Positions 1 to 9,841 are shown, counted from the stretch's first letter. The stretch: DNA of 64,000 bases from an uncultured Flavobacteriaceae bacterium (GCA_947486785.1 CANKUU010000014.1:1-64000); one strand, 5' to 3'. Numbers and translations: made by a program. Notes: a model not told the origin generated them from the letters alone.

Positions 1-12
1 AAAAAGACGTAA

Positions 13-252
13 AAAAACTCAAAAGAGCAAAATCAGAAACCAAGTCAAAATCATGCACCCTTTTGCAATGGTCTTACATTATTCATATCGAAAATAAAAA
101 CGAAAATACAAACAAGTCGATACTTTAAAAAGTATCCCTTTGAGCAAATTAAAGCGGTAACAAAATGGAAAACAGCGCAGATTGGATTGTTAGAAAAACA
201 AGTTGGTAGCGTTGATTACGCCCCTTTTAATGGTGAAAGTTTATCGCTATAG
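13..252 (+). other. Open frame without start, possible coding remnant at window edge
   Basis: A frame without ATG is open from 13 to a TAG at 250-252 (79 codons). It reads like protein near its end (for example YPFEQIKAVTKWKTAQIGLL), but a stop at 10-12 interrupts it, and an adjacent frame is open from 2 to about 94. This could be the frameshifted tail of a gene or mobile element lying to the left. I do not recognise the family. Two related quasi-palindromes follow immediately. Confidence 0.25.
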
Positions 253-254
253 CG

Positions 255-295
255 CACGGTCTGAACCGAAATAGGTAGGCACGGTTAGAACCGTG
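255..295. repeat. Paired quasi-palindromes CACGGTnnGAACCG
   Basis: CACGGTCTGAACCG (255-268) and CACGGTTAGAACCG (280-293) match at 12 of 14 bases with an 11-base spacer. The two halves can also pair with one another as a stem (255-260 with 290-295, 264-268 with 282-286) around a 3x3 internal loop. No T-run follows on either strand, so this is not an ordinary terminator. It may be the end of a mobile element or a binding site. Confidence 0.45.
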
Positions 296-353
296 GTATC
301 CACTCATCACTAAGAAACTAAAGTAACTGCAATGGAATCACAGTATTTTATCC

Positions 354-1463
354 TTATTTACCCACTAAACTTATCTTATCTATCAAAACTTTGGCACCAA
401 CTACTCTAGGCGGGCTTATAGTTAAATTCAAATGTTTTACATTTACATTGCTATTGTCATAGTCAGAAGAAACATAGTATTCTTTTGTGAAATGTACCCA
501 TGATTCGGATGCTGTTTGAGGTAAATTTTCGCCATTATCTATTAACACAAATCCACTCTGATTATCTTGAATACGCAACCAAAAAGAAGCCTCGCCGTCA
601 GAAATATAATAAAACGACAACTCTAACCGCTGGCCTGCAGAAATAGTATTAGGAGCTATTTGATCTTTTTGTCGCATATACAAACCACAATTTCCATCTA
701 TACTAACCCTTGTTATTTGATAGGAATTATTTCCGTCATAAGCAGCACTAGTATTCAATTCAGACTCATTATTAGGACATCCATAAAAATCCCAGAATTC
801 ACTACCATGAGTTTCAAAACTTCCATTCTTAATAAAATTTATGTTATCTGTTTTTTGATTAGCAAGATTACTACCTCCCAATTTTCCAGTATCATTCAAA
901 ATAAAGACCCTATAATAGTAATCCGTATTTGCCAATAAATCAACATCATTATAAGAAGTAATAGAAATATCAGTAGAAACAAAAATAAGTTCTCCAGTAG
1001 TTTCATCTAATCCTGGAGAAGTATGCCTGTATACCTTGTACTCTCTGAAATCTGAGTCCATGGAGGCGTTCCAATTTAAAGAAATTGAAGATTCTGAATG
1101 ATTTATGATTGAGAGAAAAACAGGATTAGGTAAAACTAGATTTTCCAAACTAGTATCTTCCTGAACATATATATCATAGCTTTTTTCACTAAAAGATTGA
1201 CCACTTTCTGACGAAAATGTTTTATTGATCTTTAATGAATGTTCACCTGAGGGAACATTTCCAATTAAAAAATTTCCTCTTTCATCTGTTGTCGATGTAT
1301 AATTTACGATATCATCAATAGAAACTGTCACATTAATAATGGGTAAACCTTCTGTAGAAACCTTACCACTTATAGAGTATAAGTCCGTTGACATAGTCTC
1401 TTTATTGTTGCTACAGCTCAAAATCAAAAATGGTAATACTAAAAGTACAACTATTTGTTTCAT
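354..1463 (-). CDS. Lipoprotein with carboxypeptidase-regulatory-like, FN3-like and C-terminal jelly-roll-like domains
   Basis: This 369-residue protein has a lipoprotein signal peptide with lipobox LILSC (lipidated Cys17). Residues about 28-105 look like a carboxypeptidase-regulatory/CNA-B type beta domain (SISGKVSTEGLPI start). Residues 110-205 resemble a fibronectin type III domain (SISLNWNASMDSDFREYKVYR). The remainder, starting FIKNGSFE, resembles a carbohydrate-binding jelly roll of the CBM4/9 kind. It is therefore probably an exported envelope lipoprotein that binds a glycan; no catalytic motif is visible. It lies downstream of the polysaccharide genes on the same strand, separated from the glycosyltransferase by 381 bases, so it may be transcribed separately. 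The export call is solid; the binding role is inferred from domain shape only. Confidence 0.8.
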   Translation of the reverse strand: MKQIVVLLVLPFLILSCSNNKETMSTDLYSISGKVSTEGLPIINVTVSIDDIVNYTSTTDERGNFLIGNVPSGEHSLKINKTFSSESGQSFSEKSYDIYVQEDTSLENLVLPNPVFLSIINHSESSISLNWNASMDSDFREYKVYRHTSPGLDETTGELIFVSTDISITSYNDVDLLANTDYYYRVFILNDTGKLGGSNLANQKTDNINFIKNGSFETHGSEFWDFYGCPNNESELNTSAAYDGNNSYQITRVSIDGNCGLYMRQKDQIAPNTISAGQRLELSFYYISDGEASFWLRIQDNQSGFVLIDNGENLPQTASESWVHFTKEYYVSSDYDNSNVNVKHLNLTISPPRVVGAKVLIDKISLVGK

Positions 1464-1844
1464 TTTATTTTATTTTATAAGTTCATTATACGCTCTAACC
1501 GTCCATAACTACAATCACAATATAAACAATCTTATACTAAAAAGGAGTTTCCCAAAGAAGAGTTTACTTATTTTTAAAAGAATAGAAATTCCTGTTTAAA
1601 ACGAATATTTCTTATGAAAATTATATTTACATAACCTCAATTTTTGGGAATTACTTAACTGTATCTTGCAAAGTTAGAACTTTGTTAATAACAATTACGA
1701 TGCTAAGGATAATCAACGTACTTCATTAAAGTGATTCTTTTTAAGCAAAACTTAAACAACAGATAATACAGAAAAAATATATAACCACCTACATAGCAAG
1801 GTATTATAAAATTCGAAGTAACCTTTTAATCTATATACCCTTAG
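1464..1844. other. Intergenic gap, no gene seen
   Basis: This 381-base AT-rich gap lies between the lipoprotein and the glycosyltransferase. I see no open frame with a credible product, no tRNA and no clear T-tailed hairpin. It presumably holds the lipoprotein promoter, but no good TAnnTTTG box was found on the minus strand. Confidence 0.5.
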
Positions 1845-2972
1845 CTATTTTTCAATAAACTTGCTGTTTAAAAGCTTAGTATAGAACTTTAGTAGTTTTT
1901 TTTCCTCCAAAGACCAATTAAACTTATCAATAATTGCCGCCTTACCTCTCATGCCCATTTCCTTCGCAAGTTTTTTGTCATTTACCAACATCTGAATTGC
2001 TTTACCTATTTCTTCTGGTCGATTAGGGTCTACAAACAACGCGCAATTTGTTTCATCAATTAAGTCATGCCAATATTCAAAATCGGAGGCTATAACTGGT
2101 ATTCCTGCGGCCATATACTCAAACATTTTTACAGGAATACTCTTTAAATAACTAACTGTTGGTTTTAACACCACCAACCCTGCTACAGCACTTTGAAGTA
2201 TTTTATTAACATTATCTCTACTTAAATAACCCAATTCTTTTACATTACGCCATCCTTCACTTTTTATTACACCATCCCTTAGGTTACTACTCTCAAAATT
2301 ACCTCCTAAAAGAAGTTTAATATCTGTAGTATATTGCATTGCGTCAACCATATTAGCAATACCTCTTATCTCAGATATAGCGCCAACGTAACAAACAACA
2401 TCTTCCTTTTTTGTCCAATCTAATTTACCCATTTCAAACTCCTTTATAACAGGAAAATTACGAACCTCAATAACATTATCATTACTTTCTAAAAATCGAT
2501 TTTTTATTTCAGGTGTTACTGTAATTATACCAGCAATCTTTGAAACAACTTTCCTTTCATAGCGTTCTAGTACTTTAGAAATAATATTTCGTAAAAAAAA
2601 TGGAATATAAGGCTTATTCATCAATTGATTCGGAAAATCTTCATGTGAATCATAAATCACCTTTTTTTTATGCTTGACCAGTTCAGAACAAATTTGTAGA
2701 AGTTCAGGATCATGAAAATGATATACATCAGCGTCCAATTCAATTGCTTTTTTTAAAATTTTTTTTGAATAAAAAAATACTCTTGATAATCTGTTTGCAG
2801 GTTTTCCAATATCAAAGATTTTCACCCCATCATTTTCTTCATATCCTCTTCCATCGGCAACTAATAAACTGACATTATATCCATTTCTTACTAACCCTCT
2901 ACATTCTTTAACAAAAACACGAGTGTCGTATCGCGGATGTACTGATGTTAAATGGCAAACTTTAAAATTCAT
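1845..2972 (-). CDS. Glycosyltransferase family 4
   Basis: A 375-residue GT-B fold glycosyltransferase that would transfer a sugar from a nucleotide donor to the lipid-linked repeat unit at the cytoplasmic face of the inner membrane. The N-terminal acceptor half starts KVCHLTSVHPRYDTRVF and contains HFHDPE (about 85-90). The C-terminal donor half shows YVGAISEIRGI (195-205) and the GT4 signature around residues 279-297 (PVKMFEYMAAGIPVIASD), including a Glu of the EX7E motif. Length is normal for GT4. It is the only glycosyltransferase in this part of the polysaccharide locus. Sugar and linkage cannot be read from the sequence. A 133-base gap separates it from the polymerase gene upstream. Confidence 0.93.
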   Translation of the reverse strand: MNFKVCHLTSVHPRYDTRVFVKECRGLVRNGYNVSLLVADGRGYEENDGVKIFDIGKPANRLSRVFFYSKKILKKAIELDADVYHFHDPELLQICSELVKHKKKVIYDSHEDFPNQLMNKPYIPFFLRNIISKVLERYERKVVSKIAGIITVTPEIKNRFLESNDNVIEVRNFPVIKEFEMGKLDWTKKEDVVCYVGAISEIRGIANMVDAMQYTTDIKLLLGGNFESSNLRDGVIKSEGWRNVKELGYLSRDNVNKILQSAVAGLVVLKPTVSYLKSIPVKMFEYMAAGIPVIASDFEYWHDLIDETNCALFVDPNRPEEIGKAIQMLVNDKKLAKEMGMRGKAAIIDKFNWSLEEKKLLKFYTKLLNSKFIEK

Positions 2973-3105
2973 AACCGTGTTAATTATTATTTTGTAATAT
3001 CCTATTTACCCCAAAATTTAAACCTTTATAGAAAAGCTATCTTTAAATTAGAGTATCTTTTTAAGCCTTCGATTACTAGATATAAATAAAGTTATACAAT
3101 CAAAC

Positions 3106-4356
3106 TTAAATCTTTTTTTTTAGCAAAAAAACTGATATAATTAGTAATGCAATTGCTCCATGTGTAAGAAAAACGGTAAAAACAGACGAACTGATAAACG
3201 AAAATATGACTAATACAAACAGTCCCATGTATTTAGAAGGTATTCGTAAACTATTTAAAACAGCAAAATAGGTCGCAACTAAAAAACTATTAAACAACAC
3301 TCCCCAAGTACCTGCATTCATATATCCTTCAGAGATTAATCCATTATTTGCCGCCATACTCGGTCGATTAAAATAAGCCGCACCAATTAAATTTACATGT
3401 GGCACATCATAAGGATATTCGATAAAACGTTTCAAAATTGACCCTGACCAAAACAACGGTTTTTCTTCAAAAAAGTCGAGATAACTAATATCCAGTAATG
3501 AAGGTAAGAAGTGAATTCTACGAAAAGTAAGAATCCAAGGATAATCGATATTAACAACAGATAGCATTAAAAACAATACAATAAAAACATTAGAGTATTT
3601 GATAATTATTTTCACCGACTGTGCATAACTCCACTTGTAAAACGCAAATACCACTATTAAACCTCCATATACGCTTTTATGGGCGCCAAACAAATAGAAC
3701 AACACCAAATAAAAAACTCCTAATAGTAACAATATTTTATTTTTCAACTCTAAGGAAAAAAGAATAATCAATGGAATTATTATTTTAGTAAATACTGAAT
3801 ATGTATATCCAAAATAAGCATTTGACAGGGCACCCATCTTAGTGCGTGTCTCATATACATCTATCAATAAAAGGTTTTTTAAGTTAATGTGTGGACCGTA
3901 TACTAAAAGATAGGGTATAGTGCCAATTATCAAAATACCCAAAAGTAAATACAACGCTTGTTTTTTATTAAAAACCGGTACATTATTAAAGTTAAGTCTA
4001 ATCTTTGTAAAAAGTAATAGTGCCCAAAACAATACTTGATGATACAAAAGTAACTTTATAGGATACATATTTGCTGAAGTAAAGGCAATTAACGATGGTA
4101 TCGTAAGTAATGCAAAAAATAAGGATAAAACGAGGAATGATAATTGCTTACTATTGCCTTTAGTTAACCAATATAAATTTATCGAAAAAATAAAAATAGC
4201 AATGAGGCATCTATCCAATGAAAAATCAAAAAAAGTATCATTCAAACTTGCAATATAATTCCAGTAGAAATATGTCTTAATTTTATAATGATACAGCAGC
4301 AGCAGCAGAAAAAAATAGCCTATGAAATAATGTTTTATGTAAAGTTTTAATTTCAT
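3106..4356 (-). CDS. Wzy-like oligosaccharide repeat-unit polymerase (multipass membrane protein)
   Basis: A 416-residue, very hydrophobic protein with roughly ten to twelve membrane segments and a larger polar loop around residues 255-340 (RRIHFLPSLLDISYLDFFEEKP, then FNRPSMAANNGLISEGYMNAGTWG). Polymerases of surface polysaccharides have this plan: many helices, one large periplasmic loop, weak sequence conservation. The motif NGLISEGYMNAGTWGVLFNS, with its E-G-Y-x-N-x-G core, recurs in Wzy/EpsG-like polymerases. It probably links flipped repeat units in the periplasm. Only four bases separate it from the ligase-like gene upstream, so the two are co-transcribed. Assignment rests on topology and context. 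Confidence 0.75.
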   Translation of the reverse strand: MKLKLYIKHYFIGYFFLLLLLYHYKIKTYFYWNYIASLNDTFFDFSLDRCLIAIFIFSINLYWLTKGNSKQLSFLVLSLFFALLTIPSLIAFTSANMYPIKLLLYHQVLFWALLLFTKIRLNFNNVPVFNKKQALYLLLGILIIGTIPYLLVYGPHINLKNLLLIDVYETRTKMGALSNAYFGYTYSVFTKIIIPLIILFSLELKNKILLLLGVFYLVLFYLFGAHKSVYGGLIVVFAFYKWSYAQSVKIIIKYSNVFIVLFLMLSVVNIDYPWILTFRRIHFLPSLLDISYLDFFEEKPLFWSGSILKRFIEYPYDVPHVNLIGAAYFNRPSMAANNGLISEGYMNAGTWGVLFNSFLVATYFAVLNSLRIPSKYMGLFVLVIFSFISSSVFTVFLTHGAIALLIISVFLLKKKI

Positions 4357-4360
4357 AAAC

Positions 4361-5596
4361 TTAGTTCGTGCTTTTAGAATTAGTTAATACAAAACACGTT
4401 ATAAAAGCAAAAAAAGAGACACCAGAAAAACGATTAAAAATACTCTCAAAAAGTGAATTAATGAAAAGTACCATAACTAATGATAGTATAAAGCCCCCGA
4501 AATAAGTGTCTTTAACGCCGGCTCTAAACAAAGTAAAAAACAATAGACTCAAAACCAGCAACCCAATAATACCATTTTCTAACCATGTCTGTAACCACAA
4601 GTTATGCGCATTATAAGATTCTTTAAGTGGATATATATATTCCTTTTGTTTATACTTTTCATTTAATTTCTCCTGTGTTTCACCTACACCATACCCAATA
4701 AAGGATTCTTCTTTTAGTAATGCTGTGGCTGCACTCCAGGTAAGCAAACGTGTTTTAAAACCGTAGCGTCCGTTTTTGTCTATGGTCAAACCCTCATTAG
4801 TGATTTTTCGTATACTGTCACTAGTTCTAGGATTCAACCAAACGAAAACACCAATACACATAGTTGCCACAAGCAAGGTAATCCATTTTCTTTGTGTAGA
4901 AATCTTAAGCGTGCAAATTCTTAAAAAAAGAATAGCACATGCAGCAATAACTGCTGCCTTATTGGAGATAAAAAATAACAATAGAAAGAAAAAAAATCCC
5001 AAAAACAACCTTATTTTTCTAGGAAACAGATCTTCTCTAAAAATCACTATTGCCATAGCTACAGTAACATACAACGCAAAATATACCGTTTGATGAAAGA
5101 TAGAAAAGAAACTGCCAAAAAAGTAATTACCCCCATATAATATAGATTCAATAGCTCCTTTTCCCTCAAGTACATTTGGAGCAAAAACCCAGACACCTTG
5201 TTTAATAGTTATTGAACGACACGTTGCAACGATGAAACATAATACCGCTGAGAAAATTACGCCATAAACCAAGGCTACAAACATATTCTTCCTTTGAAAA
5301 TCTGAGTATTTTTGTAAATAAAAAATGAGAGGAAAAATCAAAAAAGACAATTTAGTCTCTAAAAAACCAAAAGAAACTGTTCCTGATGTTACAAGACCAA
5401 TGGCATAGGTTGCATAAAACAAAGGCAATAGCCATAGGGATCTATTATTTTTAACTTCTTCCTTATCAAAATTAAGGACAGAAAGAAACGCCCATAAAAT
5501 AATGGCTAAGGTGGCTATCTTTTGATGAAAAGGTATTAAAAAAGCGTATAGTAGGGCACCATAATAATATCCTTCTTTAAAAATTGGCTTTTGCAT
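4361..5596 (-). CDS. O-antigen ligase-like membrane protein (Wzy_C family)
   Basis: A 411-residue protein with about twelve membrane segments. The signature of the O-antigen ligase/polymerase family is clear in the C-terminal half: FIGYGVGETQ followed by a polar stretch, then YNAHNLWLQTWLENGIIGLL, including the conserved His of the periplasmic loop. Members join completed polysaccharide to a lipid or protein acceptor, or act as polymerases. A separate Wzy-like protein follows, so a ligase role is the simpler reading, but the two roles could be swapped. It is coupled to the downstream gene (four-base gap) and follows the AsnB-family gene by 32 bases. Confidence 0.83.
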   Translation of the reverse strand: MQKPIFKEGYYYGALLYAFLIPFHQKIATLAIILWAFLSVLNFDKEEVKNNRSLWLLPLFYATYAIGLVTSGTVSFGFLETKLSFLIFPLIFYLQKYSDFQRKNMFVALVYGVIFSAVLCFIVATCRSITIKQGVWVFAPNVLEGKGAIESILYGGNYFFGSFFSIFHQTVYFALYVTVAMAIVIFREDLFPRKIRLFLGFFFFLLLFFISNKAAVIAACAILFLRICTLKISTQRKWITLLVATMCIGVFVWLNPRTSDSIRKITNEGLTIDKNGRYGFKTRLLTWSAATALLKEESFIGYGVGETQEKLNEKYKQKEYIYPLKESYNAHNLWLQTWLENGIIGLLVLSLLFFTLFRAGVKDTYFGGFILSLVMVLFINSLFESIFNRFSGVSFFAFITCFVLTNSKSTN

Positions 5597-5628
5597 AATT
5601 TAAAAATTAAGGCAACTTCATAACAGAA

Positions 5629-7437
5629 CTAGAAATTTACATTAAATTTTTGCGACCATAGCGCAATATTGAACAACTTCCATAAGGCCAAATCATCTAT
5701 GCTTTCATTTAGCATATTCACATCAACAAATTCATTAATAAAGGGGGATTTCTTTATTGTAGTTAAAAGTTCCTTTTTATCAGAAAGCCAAGTTTTTGTT
5801 GGGGCTTCAAACCCGAATTTATTTCTGCGCCAAACGATTTCATTTGGCAACAGTCCTTTAGCTGATTTTCGCAATATAAACTTAGACCAACCAGCTCTCA
5901 TTTTGTAAGAGAAAGGGAGCGAATAGGCTAATTCCACTACCTTATAATCTACGAAAGGCACTCTAGTCTCAATAGAAAAATGCATGGAATTACGATCTTC
6001 ATATTTTAAAAGCTTTTGCATTTGAATCTTAGTAATTTCAAACTCTTGAAGCGTATGAATATCTTTATTTGCATTTGCAATTTCTCTTAATAAGGGTTTA
6101 TTAATAAACTTTTTAAAAGGTTCCTTTATGTACGAATATCTTTTTAACTGTCTTGCCGCTCGTATTCCCGCATTATTAAAGTAAATATTATACAATAACA
6201 CATCTTTCAAGGAAAGTTTTGAATTTTTAGCAATTTTAATAGCGCTCCCTATTTTCTTAAAAATATTTGGCTGCTGATTTATAAAAGCACTGTAGTAGCG
6301 CTCATAACCTAACAAGGTTTCATCGCCGCCTTGACCATCTAAAAGCACCGTACAACCCTCCTCCTTTGCTTTTTTCATTACAAAATACGCCATAATAATT
6401 GAAGGACTACCAAAGGGCTCTTCTTGAGCCTCTATAACCCGATCTATTGCTGCTAAAAAATCATTTTTGGATGGCTCTGTTATTTTCCAATCTAAGTTGG
6501 CCGATTCTACAACCATCTTTGCAAAAGCAGACTCATCATTCTTCTTTTCGACTGATTTTGCAGTAATTGCAGTAAATTGATCTCCGCTTTGATCCTTATA
6601 AGGCTTTGAGGCGGTGGCGGCAATATAAGAACTATCCATTCCTCCACTCAAACAAGTACCTACCTTTACATCAGACCTAAGTCTTATTCCTATTGCTTCA
6701 TTTAAAGTTTTTCGAAATAATACTAGTGCGTCATCAAAAGATAGTTTTTCTAATTCTTTATTTGGCTTAAGTTGGTAATACTTTTCAATTTGATAAGATC
6801 CTTTTATCGTATTGAAAATTAAATTATGCCCAGGTTCCAATGACATAACACCTTCGAAAAAAGTATTTTCATTGTGATGGTGGTAACCCAGATATAAAAA
6901 ATCGAACAAGATTTGTTTATTTACTTTTCTTTCTTTTACTTGAGTAAGCAATTGTCTAATTTCCGAACCGAAAAAAAAAGAATTCTGGGTTTCGTGATAA
7001 TAAAAAGGCTTAATTCCAAAACGATCTCTACTTATAAATATTTTGTTGTTGCCTTTATCATAGATAGCAAAAGCCCACATTCCATTAAACTTTTGAACAC
7101 AATCCTCTCCCCAATATTGATACGCTTTTAAAATAACTTCTGTATCTGTTTGAGTATTAAAAATAATTCCATTTTCTTCAAGCTCTTTTCTAATTTCAAT
7201 ATAATTGTAAATTTCACCATTAAAAGTGATAACAAGATTATCTTTCTCCATAGGCTGATGACCTGCTTCGCTTAAATCAATAATAGCAAGTCTTCTGTGA
7301 CCTAAGCCTATATTCTCATCCAGATAATGTCCTTCGCCGTCAGGACCTCGATGCTTTATTACATCGGTCATTTTTTTAACATCCGCCAAATCAACAGTAA
7401 CTTTGTTTTTATGAATAATACCTGCTACTCCGCACAT
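5629..7437 (-). CDS. asnB: AsnB-family glutamine-dependent amidotransferase (asparagine synthase-like)
   Basis: A 602-residue, full-length class II amidotransferase. Met removal would expose the nucleophile Cys2 (MCGVAGI). The glutaminase domain shows RGPDGEG (30-36), FNGEIYNY (72-79) and SRDRFGIKPFYY. The synthase domain has the PP-loop SGGMDS (264-269) for ATP. The family makes asparagine from aspartate and glutamine, but AsnB-like enzymes inside polysaccharide loci can amidate a uronic acid carboxylate (WbpS of Pseudomonas aeruginosa O6 is the usual example). Embedded among Wzx/Wzy genes and near WbpB/WbpD-type genes, a sugar amidotransferase role is plausible. Catalytic capability is evident; the substrate is not. 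Confidence 0.9.
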   Translation of the reverse strand: MCGVAGIIHKNKVTVDLADVKKMTDVIKHRGPDGEGHYLDENIGLGHRRLAIIDLSEAGHQPMEKDNLVITFNGEIYNYIEIRKELEENGIIFNTQTDTEVILKAYQYWGEDCVQKFNGMWAFAIYDKGNNKIFISRDRFGIKPFYYHETQNSFFFGSEIRQLLTQVKERKVNKQILFDFLYLGYHHHNENTFFEGVMSLEPGHNLIFNTIKGSYQIEKYYQLKPNKELEKLSFDDALVLFRKTLNEAIGIRLRSDVKVGTCLSGGMDSSYIAATASKPYKDQSGDQFTAITAKSVEKKNDESAFAKMVVESANLDWKITEPSKNDFLAAIDRVIEAQEEPFGSPSIIMAYFVMKKAKEEGCTVLLDGQGGDETLLGYERYYSAFINQQPNIFKKIGSAIKIAKNSKLSLKDVLLYNIYFNNAGIRAARQLKRYSYIKEPFKKFINKPLLREIANANKDIHTLQEFEITKIQMQKLLKYEDRNSMHFSIETRVPFVDYKVVELAYSLPFSYKMRAGWSKFILRKSAKGLLPNEIVWRRNKFGFEAPTKTWLSDKKELLTTIKKSPFINEFVDVNMLNESIDDLALWKLFNIALWSQKFNVNF

Positions 7438-7598
7438 ATTTTGTTTGTTTTAATGTATTGCTGTTCAATAATAAAAAGTTTTTAAGAAAGTGAACTATTT
7501 AAAAGCTCCTGTTTATTCGACAGTTACACAATTCTTTGTTCTTTTTATATCACGATACTAATTTTATTTTTTGCAGTTTATTCTTAAACAAAATCATT

Positions 7599-8936
7599 TT
7601 ACATATTTAACTCTTCTATTAAACGCTCATACATATTTACATATTTATAAAAGTCAGGATGAAATAAATTATTATTGTGCCAAAGTAATGAAAAGTTACC
7701 CTCATACTTCTTGGTGACCTCTATGACAGATTTAACTTGTTTAAAAATGATTGAAGGATTTAAATCATTATCAACAATGGCTATATCCATTACATGAAGT
7801 GTATCTTCCTTAAGTTTTAGTTTTTCTCTTGTTTTAACATTGAATACAGAATACCTGTAACAACTTCCTGTTCTGAATCCTATGAATTTCTCAAAACCCA
7901 TACTTCCATCAATCTCTAAGCCAATATCTTCCCAATATTGCCATGTTTCAGGAACTTGAAATCTTAAATAATGTTGTCGACCTTCCTTGATAGATAATCC
8001 CGTTACTTCCTCCAATCTATTCTTTTCTTTTATTAACATTTTTTTATCAATATAAGAATTATAGGATGGATGGATGCCTATTATGTGTTTTCTACTTTTT
8101 ATTTCCTCATAAGCTCTGTTTGCTTTTTTACTATTATAATTATATCTAACATCATATTCACCCAATAATCCAGGAATAAAATAGAATCGAGATATTATCC
8201 TACTTTTTTCAGAAATATTCATCAAATAATCAATCGTGTCATAATTATCTTTACAACCCAACACATAAATACCAAGAATATCAGCAAATGTTCTTATAAG
8301 TGATCGAATACTTTTTCTCCGAAATATATCACCGCCTATTGCCCTAACTATTTTTATTAATGAATCATACCTAGCTAAACTGTCAATATCATGACTAATA
8401 AGCGGCTCAAATTTTCGTGGTTTTTGCTTAACTTTAATTTTACACCTTTGAAACAAAGACAATAAGAATGCCGCATACTCGTTGACTAAAGGCCTATGAA
8501 CCAAATCATTTTTAACAACCCAAGACTTCTCTTCTGGAAACCTATCAAACTGATCTTTTTCAACCTCTACAACCTCTTCCCATCTTGTTAACATAAAAAA
8601 TGCGGATGCGAAAATATCAGCTCCACAATAAACACCAGAATTTTCAATGATTAACTTATCGTTTCCAAAAGGAAATGATATAGAATCTCTGCCCATATCT
8701 ATAGATTGAAATCCTTTTGGAAGATATTTACTTCTCATATAGGAACCTTCAATATTTGAAAAAAAGCAATCATTAATTACAATTACCGTAGTACTATCTG
8801 AATGCGTAATTTGATAATCTTTATTTTTTGATGCAACTATATGGTACTCTTCAACACCAATAAATTCAGAAAACAAAGTTTCTACGATATATTTTTTTTC
8901 TTTAAAAAAAGGAGACCCTATATGAATATTAAACAT
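7599..8936 (-). CDS. Polysaccharide deacetylase-like protein (DUF7033 type)
   Basis: A 445-residue cytoplasmic-looking protein without a signal peptide. The C-terminal half is a NodB-like barrel: SHDIDS (181-186) supplies the His-Asp pair of motif 1 and IHPS (288-291) resembles the metal-binding H-x-x-S/T motif 2. LLWHNNNLFHPDFY near the end is typical of this group. The N-terminal 170 residues match the extra domain seen in deacetylase-like proteins of Bacteroidota polysaccharide loci. It could N- or O-deacetylate a sugar precursor or glycan, but activity is unproven in this subgroup. It lies between the SDR gene and the AsnB-family gene, with gaps of 120 and 161 bases. Confidence 0.75.
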   Translation of the reverse strand: MFNIHIGSPFFKEKKYIVETLFSEFIGVEEYHIVASKNKDYQITHSDSTTVIVINDCFFSNIEGSYMRSKYLPKGFQSIDMGRDSISFPFGNDKLIIENSGVYCGADIFASAFFMLTRWEEVVEVEKDQFDRFPEEKSWVVKNDLVHRPLVNEYAAFLLSLFQRCKIKVKQKPRKFEPLISHDIDSLARYDSLIKIVRAIGGDIFRRKSIRSLIRTFADILGIYVLGCKDNYDTIDYLMNISEKSRIISRFYFIPGLLGEYDVRYNYNSKKANRAYEEIKSRKHIIGIHPSYNSYIDKKMLIKEKNRLEEVTGLSIKEGRQHYLRFQVPETWQYWEDIGLEIDGSMGFEKFIGFRTGSCYRYSVFNVKTREKLKLKEDTLHVMDIAIVDNDLNPSIIFKQVKSVIEVTKKYEGNFSLLWHNNNLFHPDFYKYVNMYERLIEELNM

Positions 8937-9056
8937 TTACGAAAAAATTTATACGATGCCATATGTGCTGATTAGTCCGACACCAAAAGTAACTCATGAA
9001 ACAATCTTTAGTTATTATAGTTTTAAACAAAAATATCACACTTTTTAACCTAATAA

Positions 9057-9812
9057 TTACTGAATAGAATATCCACCATCAATTTTTATATTTTGCCCTG
9101 TTATCCATTTTGAATCATCTGACAATAAAAAAAGTACCGTCGGGACAACATCTTCTATCTGACCTATTCCCAAAGGGTGCATTTCTTCAATTTGCTTAAC
9201 GTTCTCATCTGAGAGCTGTGAAAATAGTTTTTTAGTCATTGGTGTTGCCACAACCCCTGGAGACACGGCATTTACCCTAATTTTTCGTTTTGCCAACTCT
9301 AGCGATGCAGAATTAACAACCCCCAAAACAGCAGATTTAGTAGCACAATAACCCACTTTTCCTGGCTGACCCAATTCTCCCATTACAGAAGAAAAAAACA
9401 CAACGCTAGAATTGTCCTTGCTAAACTTTTTCTTTGAAAAAATTCGTAATAGCTCTATCCCAGAAAAGAGATTAAGATTAAATAGAGATTTTATTTTATC
9501 TCCTTTATACAAACTTAGAGGAACTGTTTCCTCTTTTCCTGCACAGAGTACAAGTCCATCTAGTTTTTCTTGCGCTACCGAGTTATTCTGAAACAACCCT
9601 TCAATACCATCTATATTATTAAGATCGTAGGGTAAAAACAAAAACTTATTATCTTCAAAAGACAAATCACTTACCTTGCTCTCATCTCTTCCTATTCCTA
9701 TAACCCTAGCTCCTTGAGACAATAAAGCAATACAAATTCCTTTTCCAATACCTGAAGTTGCCCCGGTAACGAGAATGTTCTTGCCTTTTAAGTCATTCTT
9801 TTTCATTGCCAT
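9057..9812 (-). CDS. SDR-family oxidoreductase, probably FabG-like 3-ketoacyl reductase
   Basis: A 251-residue classical short-chain dehydrogenase. The cofactor motif TGATSGIG is at 16-23, with a following GIGRDE that favours NADP. The catalytic set is Asn114, Ser141/142, Tyr155 and Lys159 (YCATK). SPGVVATPM and the C-terminal SKWITGQNIKIDGGYS are typical of FabG-like enzymes. Its position 29 bases downstream of an acyl carrier protein gene and next to a ketoacyl synthase III suggests that it reduces a 3-ketoacyl-ACP to a 3-hydroxyacyl-ACP for sugar acylation. A direct role on a nucleotide sugar is the alternative. The ATG at 9812 and the third codon (9806) are both possible starts. Confidence 0.9.
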   Translation of the reverse strand: MAMKKNDLKGKNILVTGATSGIGKGICIALLSQGARVIGIGRDESKVSDLSFEDNKFLFLPYDLNNIDGIEGLFQNNSVAQEKLDGLVLCAGKEETVPLSLYKGDKIKSLFNLNLFSGIELLRIFSKKKFSKDNSSVVFFSSVMGELGQPGKVGYCATKSAVLGVVNSASLELAKRKIRVNAVSPGVVATPMTKKLFSQLSDENVKQIEEMHPLGIGQIEDVVPTVLFLLSDDSKWITGQNIKIDGGYSIQ

Positions 9813-9841
9813 ATAGCATTCTGAATTTTTACGTATCTGAT

